Shown here piece after piece: positions 15,941 through 23,523 of a stretch of 38,072 bases of DNA; position 1 is the stretch's first letter, and each line of letters starts with the position of its first letter. The notes beneath the pieces are model-generated. The model was given only the letters and a program-made list of their open reading frames with translations. It had not been told where the DNA came from and searched no databases. This stretch comes from Lachnospiraceae bacterium (GTDB lineage Bacteria; Bacillota; Clostridia; Lachnospirales; Lachnospiraceae): contig SVEB01000045.1 of the NCBI GenBank assembly GCA_015057635.1, positions 1-38,072 of the forward strand. Direction: 5' to 3'. The position numbers and the translations under genes are program-made.

Positions 15941-17719
15941 ATGAAAAAAAATCGGAAAGAGGCAGGTGAGTTCCATGAGCTGCGCAAGCAGATTTCAAGC
16001 ATTCGGGACATTGTGACTCATACAAAGTCCGGAAACTTGTGGAGTCATGAAGCCGCAGTCAGAAAAAAAATAAAGGCCATGAAACAGATGCAGCAGGAGA
16101 CAATCAAAGGGTTTCAGAATGTCTATCGGGCATATGAAGAGCTGTTTGATGAGATCTCAAGAAGGCTTCTTGAGGACTATAATCAGAAAAATCATACAGA
16201 CTATGCATTAGAAGAGGTAGTAAAGGAGAATAAGAAAGAATATCTGGCATCGGGCATTATTGCGGTACTGGTGACGAACCATATTCCAAAGAAGGTGGCT
16301 GAGGAGTTCAACCGCTATTTTCCGGATGATCCAAAGAATGAATATGAGGATGCAAGGAGACTGGAACGAAAGATTTATTTGCATCTTGGAGAAACCAATA
16401 CCGGAAAAACTTATCATGCGATTGAACGCCTGAAAGAGAGCAAGAATGGAATTTACCTGGCTCCCCTTCGTATTTTGGCACTGGAGATTTTTGAAAAGCT
16501 CAATGACAGTGGTGTGAAATGCAGTCTTTTAACCGGCGAGGAAGAAATTCTGGTGGAAGGAGCCCATCATCAAAGCTCTACGGTGGAGAAACTGAACTCA
16601 GATCAGGAATATGAGGTTGCAGTTATTGATGAAATTCAGATGATTGCGGATTCACAGAGAGGGGCTGCCTGGACAAGGGCACTGTTAGGGCTTCGTTGTA
16701 AGGAAATCCATATATGTGGAGCATTGAATGCGAAGAACTTGCTAGTGGATATTATAAAGGAATGTGGGGATCTTTATGAGGTAAAGGAATATAAGAGGGA
16801 CATGCCGCTTGTGATTGAAGAACGGGCATTTCGATTTCAGGAAACAGGTAAAGGAGACGCTCTTATTGTATTCTCCAAAAGGCGTGTGCTGGAGATCGCA
16901 AAGCTGTTTCAGGAAAAAGGACAGAAAGTCAGCATGATTTATGGGGATCTGCCTCCGGAAGTGAGGAAGATGCAATATCACGCTTTCGTAGAGGGGGAAC
17001 GGAATGTGTTAGTGTCGACGGATGCTATCGGAATGGGTGTTAATCTGCCGATTCGCCGTATTATCTTTATGAATGATCGGAAGTTTGACGGAGAAGAGGT
17101 AAGGAAGTTAACATCCCAGGAGGTTAAGCAGATTGCAGGAAGAGCCGGAAGGAAAGGAATCTATGAGACCGGTTATGTGGCGGGAACAGAGTTTATGTAC
17201 AGCTTTTTACGGCAGAGAATCGAGATGGAGGATGAGGCATTAGAAGAAGCGGTTTTAGGCCCGAGTGAGGCTTTATTAAAAGTAAAAGGCCTTCCGTTAC
17301 GAGAAAAGTTAGCGCTGTGGAGTACAAGAGAAGAACAAAATCCATTATATCGCAAAATGGATGTACGGGATTATATCTTTATTTTAGATCAGATCCGAAG
17401 ATACAGACTGGAGGAAATCGCAGAGTGGAGATTGATGCGTCTGCCATTTGATGTGCATGATGAGATGCTATTGGACTGTTTTTTAGAATATGTGGAACAG
17501 TATTTTATCCGAAAACAGGATCAGCTTACTATGCCCAAAGAAGAAGGGGAAGGCTTGGAGGAGTTGGAACTTTACTATCGGAAAGTCAATCTGTATTATT
17601 CCTTTTCTAAAAGCTTTCGAATCCCGTTTGAGGAAGAATGGGTGTATGCGGAACGTGGGCGGATCAGTGAAAAGATCAATGAACTGCTCGTAAGAGGTGC
17701 TTTCAGACTTACAACGTAA
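15941..17719 (+). CDS. SUV3-like superfamily 2 RNA helicase
   Basis: A 592-residue helicase closest in motif style to SUV3, the RNA helicase of the mitochondrial degradosome. Motif I is GETNTGKTY (150-158), motif II is DEIQ (230-233, the SUV3-type DExQ rather than DEAD), followed by GALNAKNL, then STDAIGMGVNLPI (motif V) and QIAGRAGR (397-404, motif VI). Residues 1-145 are a helical, charged N-terminal region, and about 180 residues follow the helicase core. The inferred job is ATP-driven RNA unwinding linked to decay or processing; no nuclease gene is adjacent. The small Cys-rich gene follows after 27 bases and is probably co-transcribed. Confidence 0.82.
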   Translation: MKKNRKEAGEFHELRKQISSIRDIVTHTKSGNLWSHEAAVRKKIKAMKQMQQETIKGFQNVYRAYEELFDEISRRLLEDYNQKNHTDYALEEVVKENKKEYLASGIIAVLVTNHIPKKVAEEFNRYFPDDPKNEYEDARRLERKIYLHLGETNTGKTYHAIERLKESKNGIYLAPLRILALEIFEKLNDSGVKCSLLTGEEEILVEGAHHQSSTVEKLNSDQEYEVAVIDEIQMIADSQRGAAWTRALLGLRCKEIHICGALNAKNLLVDIIKECGDLYEVKEYKRDMPLVIEERAFRFQETGKGDALIVFSKRRVLEIAKLFQEKGQKVSMIYGDLPPEVRKMQYHAFVEGERNVLVSTDAIGMGVNLPIRRIIFMNDRKFDGEEVRKLTSQEVKQIAGRAGRKGIYETGYVAGTEFMYSFLRQRIEMEDEALEEAVLGPSEALLKVKGLPLREKLALWSTREEQNPLYRKMDVRDYIFILDQIRRYRLEEIAEWRLMRLPFDVHDEMLLDCFLEYVEQYFIRKQDQLTMPKEEGEGLEELELYYRKVNLYYSFSKSFRIPFEEEWVYAERGRISEKINELLVRGAFRLTT

Positions 17720-17746
17720 TGAATAGTGGAAGAGAGGAAAGGTACC

Positions 17747-17938
17747 ATGGAGAAAGGCACGATGCAGAAATGTGCAATGGAAAAATGCCCTTGTAAGAAA
17801 GTGAAGTGTGAATATCACGGAGACTGTGCTGGATGCAGAAAACATCATGAAACAGAGGAAACAAAGTGGGAAACGGCATGTGACCGTCTGGCAAAAAAGG
17901 CAGAGGCGAAGAGAAAAAAACAGCAAAAAGATGGTTAG
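17747..17938 (+). CDS. Small Cys-rich protein, probable metal-binding, function unknown
   Basis: A 63-residue protein with a cluster CPCKKVKCEYHGDCAGCRKHH. The spaced Cys and His residues could make a zinc site. It is followed by a Lys/Glu/Gln-rich basic tail (KKAEAKRKKQQKDG). ATG 17747 follows GAGAGGAAAGG; a GTG at 17726 would start before that site. It lies 27 bases behind the SUV3-like helicase and shares its terminator, so a nucleic-acid-related partner role is conceivable. I do not recognise a named family. Confidence 0.7.
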   Translation: MEKGTMQKCAMEKCPCKKVKCEYHGDCAGCRKHHETEETKWETACDRLAKKAEAKRKKQQKDG

Positions 17939-17947
17939 AATATAGGT

Positions 17948-17992
17948 GCGAAGAACTGATAAAATTTTTCAGTTCTTCGCATTTTAATTTTT
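17948..17992 (+). terminator. Terminator of the helicase/Cys-rich operon
   Basis: A perfect 12-bp stem (GCGAAGAACTGA at 17948-17959, TCAGTTCTTCGC at 17969-17980), a 9-nt loop and the tail ATTTTAATTTTT. Confidence 0.9.
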
Positions 17993-18108
17993 GGTAATAG
18001 TGTTATAATATAGGTGATCGGGAGAAATTAACAAATCTAAGTGCAGATCACTGCATGGAAAAATCGGATAGGCAGTGGTCTGACAGAATATAAGAAAGGA
18101 TGCAGACC

Positions 18109-18348
18109 ATGGGAAGGTATTATCAATTTTCTAAGAAACTGACGGAAGAGGAAGCCAAAAAGATAGCAGATATGATGCGGGCGCTTGAAAATGTGAAGAT
18201 AGTTGAGTTTACCGATGACCGTAAGTATATGAAGGTTGAGACAAAGGATGGGGAATATGAACAAGTCATGCATGGAGCCGTGAATATTTGTGCCAGAGTT
18301 GCCAAAGGATGTGAGGTATCTTTTTCAAGGTTTGCATACGATGACTGA
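18109..18348 (+). CDS. Small ferredoxin-like (HMA-style) domain protein, no metal motif
   Basis: A 79-residue protein reading as strand-helix-strand-strand-helix-strand: YYQFSKKL, EEEAKKIADMMRALE, VKIVEFTDDRKYMKVET, then GAVNICARVAKGCEVSFSRFAY. This suggests a heavy-metal-associated-like alpha/beta fold. The CxxC copper site is absent, so metal binding through that motif is unlikely. ATG 18109 is chosen since AAAGGA lies about 10 nt before it; the ATG at 18100 abuts that site. A -10-like TATAAT at 18004-18009 may serve it. It stands alone, and the function is unknown. Confidence 0.72.
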   Translation: MGRYYQFSKKLTEEEAKKIADMMRALENVKIVEFTDDRKYMKVETKDGEYEQVMHGAVNICARVAKGCEVSFSRFAYDD

Positions 18349-18396
18349 TCAGGAATACTTTCCGGCAGAGAGGATTCTATAGGTGGAGGGACAAAA

Positions 18397-18438
18397 ATGT
18401 TGCCCCAAAGCCATTCCGGCTTCAGCCTGATATTGTAA
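18397..18438 (+). CDS. Possible 13-residue mini-ORF with strong ribosome site
   Basis: GGAGGG lies 7 nt before an ATG opening MLPQSHSGFSLIL and a stop. Nothing else supports translation, and a terminator follows at 18511. It may be chance, a leader peptide, or a remnant. Otherwise 18349-18510 holds nothing I recognise. Confidence 0.2.
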   Translation: MLPQSHSGFSLIL

Positions 18439-18510
18439 TCAGAAAAACGAACGAATCCGGAATCCTTCATGATAATTGACTGCATGTTATAAAAGTAAAT
18501 AAGATGAAAT

Positions 18511-18566
18511 AAGGGCTGGTACCGTTATGAAAGTAAAGTTCATAACGGTGCCAGCCCTTATTTTTA
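18511..18566 (+). terminator. Strong rho-independent terminator
   Basis: A 21-bp stem (18511-18531 with 18539-18559, one G-U pair) with a 7-nt loop is followed by ATTTTTAG. It ends transcripts of the 18109-18348 gene and isolates the next operon. Confidence 0.92.
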
Positions 18567-18718
18567 GCATATAAGGACTTGTAGGATATGCTTTTTACGA
18601 TGCGTTTATTAGATATTGCACGGATAGAGTGGATCACAGGTTAATGAGTGACTCATGTGCAATGTGCTGAAATGGATGCCCAAAAATTGCTATCTATTTG
18701 TTACATTTTGCGATTCGA

Positions 18719-18747
18719 TTGACAAGAATTTGTAAATGGAATATATT
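18719..18747 (+). promoter_or_regulatory. Promoter of the second sugar ABC operon
   Basis: TTGACA (18719-18724), a 17-bp spacer and TATATT (18742-18747). The first gene starts at 19067, so this promoter would give a leader of about 310 nt. The leader contains no gene; it may hold a second promoter or a regulatory structure. No regulator gene is adjacent. Confidence 0.7.
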
Positions 18748-19066
18748 GTTAATAGAAAGAAAAGAGAAAAATCTTATAGAATAAGCAAGAAAAGAAAAAC
18801 AAATCGTCTAATTTTCTACTAGTTTTGTGACTGAATCAATGAATGACCCGGGCAGTTATTTTTTGAATTATGTACATGAAATTTTCTAATGCATTACTCA
18901 TGCTAAAATCCATTTGATCAAAATACGGAAATTTGCTTGACCCCTCTGTATGTAAGGTATGGGATTATTAGTTTTTTGCAGCCTAAAATCAGAAACCGGG
19001 GAAGAGCCAGAGAAGTTAAAAAAGGAGTAAGAGAAAAAAACGAATTTAGGTAGCGGGGTGGAAAGA

Positions 19067-20017
19067 ATGAAGGTTAAAGAGGCAAAAAGTGTTAGGAAAA
19101 ACAAAGTAAAAGTAGGAACTTATATAAAGCGGTACTGGACACTTTATCTGTTGTTACTTTTACCAATGACGTATTTCATTGTTTTTAAGTATATCCCAAT
19201 GGCGTACATTCAGATCGCATTTAAAAAGTACAATATTACGCAAAGCGTATGGGATATGGAATGGGCAAAGAATCATGGATTCGAGTTTTTTATTAAGGCA
19301 TTTGCAAATAAGGATTTCTTGTATGCACTTCGTAATACATTGATGTTAAATCTCCTGGATTTGGTGTTAGGTTTCCCGGCACCTATTATATTAGCTCTTT
19401 TGTTAAATGAGCTGGTATTTAAACGATTTAAGCGAGTGGTACAGACAATCGCTTATATGCCGCATTTCCTTTCCTGGATCATTATCTCAGGTCTGGCATT
19501 ACAGCTGTTAGCACCAAGCACAGGTTTAATCAATATCTTATTAGGCAAGATGGGAATCGACAGCATTCCATTCTTAAATGAATCAAAACATTGGGTAGGA
19601 ACATACATAGCATTAGGTATCTGGCAGAGTGTAGGCTGGAATACCATTATTTATCTGGCAGCTATTGCCGGAATCAATCCGGAATTATACGAAGCAGCAT
19701 CTGTTGATGGTGCTGGCAGATTTAAGAAGATGTGGCATATCACTCTTCCGGGAATCCGTTCCACAATCGTTGTTCTGCTTGTTATGAATTTAGGACATAT
19801 CTTAGGAAGTGAATTCGATCGTCCATATGCATTAAAGAATAACCTGGTAAACGATGTATCCAATGTTATTTCTACATTCGTTTATACAAATGGTATTAAG
19901 GGATTACAGTTCTCACTCACAACAGCAGTAGGTCTTTTCCAGTCTGTTATCGGCGTTATTTTCTTGCTGATCGCAAACAATATTGCCCGCAGACTTGGTG
20001 AGCGTGGCATCTGGTAG
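19067..20017 (+). CDS. lplB: Sugar ABC transporter permease, LplB type
   Basis: A 316-residue inner-membrane permease of the LplB group in CUT1. The N-terminus is basic, then KRYWTLYLLLLLPMTYFIVFKYIPM forms the first helix. The EAA loop reads YEAASVDGAGRFKKMWHITLPGI (about 210-232), and the end is the usual IANNIARRLGERGIW. ATG 19067 follows GGGGTGG; GTG 19058 would overlap that site. LplB/LplC-type importers commonly carry plant-polysaccharide oligosaccharides such as rhamnogalacturonan fragments, but here the substrate is unknown because no glycoside hydrolase is adjacent. It pairs with the 20046 permease. Confidence 0.9.
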   Translation: MKVKEAKSVRKNKVKVGTYIKRYWTLYLLLLLPMTYFIVFKYIPMAYIQIAFKKYNITQSVWDMEWAKNHGFEFFIKAFANKDFLYALRNTLMLNLLDLVLGFPAPIILALLLNELVFKRFKRVVQTIAYMPHFLSWIIISGLALQLLAPSTGLINILLGKMGIDSIPFLNESKHWVGTYIALGIWQSVGWNTIIYLAAIAGINPELYEAASVDGAGRFKKMWHITLPGIRSTIVVLLVMNLGHILGSEFDRPYALKNNLVNDVSNVISTFVYTNGIKGLQFSLTTAVGLFQSVIGVIFLLIANNIARRLGERGIW

Positions 20018-20045
20018 AAGAAAATAGGATGAGGAGGGAAAAAAC

Positions 20046-20915
20046 ATGATTAAGTCAAAATCTACAAAAGTCGGAGACTGGGTGATTGTTGCATTCTGTG
20101 TTCTGGTCAGCATGGTCTGCCTGCTTCCGTTATTAAATATTCTGGCAAGATCGTTAAGTTCTTCAGAAGCACTGATTAAAAATGAGGTTTATCTGTGGCC
20201 AAAAGGATTTAATGTGGAGGCGTATAAAACGGTACTAAGTGATACGAAGTATACATGGTCCATGGCATGGACAGCTATTCTGACTGTAATCTGCACATTC
20301 GTATCTTTGTTTATGACAACAATCTGCTCTTATGCATTGATTTTTGATAAGTTAAAAGGACGCAGTATTTTCAATCTGATCATTGTATTTACCATGTTCT
20401 TTAACGCAGGTACCATTCCAAACTACCTGTTATTAAAGAATATGGGAATGTTAAATAAGCCAATTGTATTAATTATTCCAGGATGTTTGAGCGTATTCAA
20501 TATGATTATTATGAGAAGCTTCTTTTATGGAATTCCAGATAGCCTTCGTGAATCTGCAGAAATCGATGGTGCAGGGTATATCCGTATTATGCTTCAGATC
20601 TATATTCCATTATCCAAGCCGGTATTTGCGACATTGGCACTGTTCTATGCAGTAGGACGTTGGAATGGTTTCTCAGATGCATTAATGTTCATGAATAATC
20701 GTAAGTATTATCCATTGCAGCTTCTTTTGTATAATATCTTAAATAATATCAATAGCATTGAAGTATCTACTCAGGAAGGTTTCTCAAGTCCGGGTCTTTC
20801 TGAAACATTGAAGGCAGCCACCGTTATGTTTGCAACGGTTCCAATTCTTCTGATTTATCCATGGCTGCAGAAGTACTTCATTGCAGGTGTAACATTAGGT
20901 GCAGTTAAAGAATAA
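20046..20915 (+). CDS. lplC: Sugar ABC transporter permease, LplC/YtcP type
   Basis: A 289-residue second permease, with about six helices and an EAA-type loop RESAEIDGAGYIRIMLQIYIPLSKP. The C-terminus is the characteristic KYFIAGVTLGAVKE of LplC/YtcP proteins. The ATG follows GAGGAGGG. It starts 28 bases after the LplB-type gene and is followed 56 bases later by the binding protein, giving the order permease, permease, binding protein that is usual for this subgroup. It forms the membrane channel with the 19067 product and needs an ATPase encoded elsewhere. Confidence 0.92.
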   Translation: MIKSKSTKVGDWVIVAFCVLVSMVCLLPLLNILARSLSSSEALIKNEVYLWPKGFNVEAYKTVLSDTKYTWSMAWTAILTVICTFVSLFMTTICSYALIFDKLKGRSIFNLIIVFTMFFNAGTIPNYLLLKNMGMLNKPIVLIIPGCLSVFNMIIMRSFFYGIPDSLRESAEIDGAGYIRIMLQIYIPLSKPVFATLALFYAVGRWNGFSDALMFMNNRKYYPLQLLLYNILNNINSIEVSTQEGFSSPGLSETLKAATVMFATVPILLIYPWLQKYFIAGVTLGAVKE

Positions 20916-20971
20916 TGGGATTATAGTTAATAATCCGTTTATTCAATATTTTTATGAGGGAGGAAGCAAAA

Positions 20972-22702
20972 GTGAAAAAGTTTATTTCAGTGTTGCTGGC
21001 ATGCTGTTTAGTTATGACTTCATTTTCTGCATGCAGTAAAAAAGAAGAGGAAACAAGTGCGGATACGAGTAAGGATGTAACAAAACCTGCTGACAGCAGT
21101 TCATCCAATGAAGCAACTGCAACGGCCGCTCCAACGGAGAGTACGGAGAATGCTGAAGTAGTGGATGGCAAATTTGTCAACACAAGAAAAATCACGGTTG
21201 AGGTATATGACCGTGGCAATGATGGCGGTTCAAAGCCAGAAGATAATGTATACACCAAGTACATCAAGGAAGGAATGTTAAGAGATCATAACGTAGAAGT
21301 AGAATTCATTGCAGTTCCTAGATGGACAGAAGTAGAGCAGATTAATAACCTGCTTGCTGCCGGCGATGCACCGGATATCTGTGTAACTTACGATTATGCA
21401 ACCATTCAGACATATGCTGGAATGGGCGGTGTTGTAAACTTAAGCTCTTATGTAGAAGAATATAAGGATCAGCTTCCAAATCTTTGGAACTGGCTTGGAA
21501 CAAGGAATATATACTGGGATAAAGACCCTATAAATGGTGATCTGTGGGCAATAGAAGCAAAACTTGCCGTTATGAACCGTACCAGCACATTCGTTCGTAA
21601 AGACTGGTTAGACAAACTGAATCTGCAGGCTCCAACAACAATTGATGAGTTTGAAGCTATGTTAGTTGCATTCCGTGATAACGCAGACCTTCTTCTTGGC
21701 GCAGATGCAGACAAGATGGTACCATTCTCCATCAGTTCCGATGTTGGCTGGAGATGTGATCATTTAAGCGGTTCCTTTATCGATCCTGATATTACAGACA
21801 AAGATTACTATGTAAACGGATTTGATGACAGAAGATTTACACAACCAGGCACCAAAGAAGCAATCCGTGTACTGAACAAATGGTACAACGAAGGCTTAAT
21901 CTGGAAAGATTTCGCTATGTATGATGCAGCTGGAGATACCACAGAAGATAATATGATGAAAGCTGGTTATGTAGGTTCCTTCATTCATAACTGGGATTAC
22001 CCATATCGTAATGGTGAAGACAGTATCCAGAGCAACTTACAGAGACTTGTTGGGGAAGATGCTTGTTATATCGCAATTGAACCATTCAAAGACTCTAAGG
22101 GTACTTATACCAAATACCTTGCAGGTCCTATCGACCGTAAAGTCTTCTTCCCAACAACAAACGATGAACCTTTAGCTTCCTTAATGTATCTTGACTGGAT
22201 CAGTGAGCCAGAAAACATTCAGTATCTGCAGATTGGTGAAGAAGGCATCACTCATGTAACACTTGATGATGGTTCTATCCAGACTCTTGCAGCAACCGAT
22301 GACAATATCATGAACTCTCCTTTAAATATCGACTATACAATCACATGTAACGGTATGAACTTAGTAGATCCGGATATTTCCTTAAAATCCCGTGCATTAA
22401 GCTATGCAGGAATTGACTCAGCTCTGATTGAAGTAGCAGATAAGATCTCTACACATGACGGACATATTGGAAAGAACGTTCAGGTTGGTAAGATTGAGGC
22501 AGAAGAAGGATTAGGAACATCCCTTTCTGATAAGAGAGATGTTGTATTATGTACCTCAGTTACTGCATCCGTTGAAGACTTCGATAAGATATTTGATGCC
22601 GGAATGGATGATTACTTAAAATCAGGCGGACAGGCTGTTATGGATGAACGTAAAGTAAAATGGGAAGCAACCTATGGTGATGCAACACAGCTTCCGGAAT
22701 AG
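20972..22702 (+). CDS. Extracellular solute-binding lipoprotein, LplA/LipO type
   Basis: A 576-residue binding lipoprotein, larger than family 1 maltose-type proteins and typical for LplA/LipO partners. Signal peptide VKKFISVLLACCLVMTSFSAC with Cys21; a Ser/Thr/Glu/Ala linker runs to about residue 65. The folded part includes INNLLAAGDAPDICVTYDYATIQTYAGMGGVVNLSSYV (a typical substrate-cleft region), TFVRKDWLDKLNLQAPTTIDEFEAMLVAFRDNAD, and a late YLDWISEPENIQYLQIGEEG. GTG 20972 is used because GGGAGG precedes it by about 8 nt; an ATG at 20954 lies before that site. It ends with a Rho-independent terminator. Confidence 0.92.
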   Translation: MKKFISVLLACCLVMTSFSACSKKEEETSADTSKDVTKPADSSSSNEATATAAPTESTENAEVVDGKFVNTRKITVEVYDRGNDGGSKPEDNVYTKYIKEGMLRDHNVEVEFIAVPRWTEVEQINNLLAAGDAPDICVTYDYATIQTYAGMGGVVNLSSYVEEYKDQLPNLWNWLGTRNIYWDKDPINGDLWAIEAKLAVMNRTSTFVRKDWLDKLNLQAPTTIDEFEAMLVAFRDNADLLLGADADKMVPFSISSDVGWRCDHLSGSFIDPDITDKDYYVNGFDDRRFTQPGTKEAIRVLNKWYNEGLIWKDFAMYDAAGDTTEDNMMKAGYVGSFIHNWDYPYRNGEDSIQSNLQRLVGEDACYIAIEPFKDSKGTYTKYLAGPIDRKVFFPTTNDEPLASLMYLDWISEPENIQYLQIGEEGITHVTLDDGSIQTLAATDDNIMNSPLNIDYTITCNGMNLVDPDISLKSRALSYAGIDSALIEVADKISTHDGHIGKNVQVGKIEAEEGLGTSLSDKRDVVLCTSVTASVEDFDKIFDAGMDDYLKSGGQAVMDERKVKWEATYGDATQLPE

Positions 22703-22728
22703 AAGATAGCATAAATAAAAAATAGGTT

Positions 22729-22763
22729 AAAAAAGAGCCTTGTCAGACAAAGGCTCTTTTTTA
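22729..22763 (+). terminator. Terminator of the second sugar ABC operon
   Basis: A-rich left arm and T-rich right arm around a GC core (AGAGCCTTGT with ACAAAGGCTCT, one bulged A), ending in TTTTTT. The A/T symmetry may also let it act against minus-strand transcripts. Confidence 0.9.
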
Positions 22764-22828
22764 ATTTTATTCATTGCTGAACGAAGGAAATGTATCACCG
22801 GCGCTGGGGATGAGTAGGAGAAAATGTA

Positions 22829-22857
22829 TTGCATTAACAAAAGAAGAATGTTAGAAT
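22829..22857 (+). promoter_or_regulatory. Promoter of the OB/flotillin/AAA+ operon
   Basis: TTGCAT (22829-22834), a 17-bp spacer and TAGAAT (22852-22857), 29 bp before the first start codon. It lies after the terminator of the previous operon, so the three genes have their own transcription start. Confidence 0.7.
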
Positions 22858-22886
22858 TTAGAAATAACATGAAATAGGAGGAAAAA

Positions 22887-23522
22887 ATGGGCGAACTATT
22901 ACAGTATGCGTTCACAGGGTGCAATATTGTTCCCACCGTGCTGCTGATCCTGATTATTATTTACTGGCTCAGCATTATTATCGGTGCCATTGATTTTGAT
23001 TCTTTTGACATTGATCTCGATGTTGATGTGGATGCAGATTTGGATGGAATGGATGATTTAGGGCCATTTCATGCATTGCTTAGTTTCCTGAATGTAGCGG
23101 ATCTGCCATTTATGCTGGTGGCAAGCATTCTGATTCTGATATTCTGGATTCTGGCAATGTTGATTCATCTTCTGCCTGTAAAGCCGGGGGGCTTTATAAA
23201 CGTGCTTCTTTTTATTCCGGCGCTTATAATCAGTATCATTCTTACAAAACTGATTACGAGTCCGCTTAAGAAAGTAATGAAAGGCGCGAATGAAAAGGAA
23301 GAGACGACAGAAGAGGTAGTCGGACAGCTTGTGATACTGACTTGTGACTTAAGAGATGGACGTCTTGCTCAGGCTGAAGTGAAACGAGAAGGCGCATCCA
23401 TTTTAATTAATGTAAGACCGGAGTTCCCGGAGCAGACATTTGTGAAAAATGAAGAAGCGTATGTAACAAAAAAAGACGATGAAAAGGATTTTTACTATAT
23501 TGTAAAGATAAGGGAGTGGTGA
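22887..23522 (+). CDS. NfeD/YqiJ-like membrane protein with C-terminal OB-type domain
   Basis: A 211-residue protein with a first helix at about 14-35, a very Asp-rich stretch DFDSFDIDLDVDVDADLDG, then two or three helices (about 70-95 and 100-125) and a cytoplasmic C-terminal beta-rich domain of about 70 residues beginning VVGQLVILTCDLRDG, consistent with an NfeD/OB fold. NfeD-like proteins are standard partners of flotillins (YuaF with YuaG/FloT in Bacillus, YqiJ with YqiK in E. coli), and the next gene is a flotillin-like protein. The ATG follows AGGAGG. The flotillin gene starts two bases after its stop. The Asp run faces one side of the membrane and could bind cations; that is inference. 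Confidence 0.82.
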   Translation: MGELLQYAFTGCNIVPTVLLILIIIYWLSIIIGAIDFDSFDIDLDVDVDADLDGMDDLGPFHALLSFLNVADLPFMLVASILILIFWILAMLIHLLPVKPGGFINVLLFIPALIISIILTKLITSPLKKVMKGANEKEETTEEVVGQLVILTCDLRDGRLAQAEVKREGASILINVRPEFPEQTFVKNEEAYVTKKDDEKDFYYIVKIREW

Positions 23523-23523
23523 T

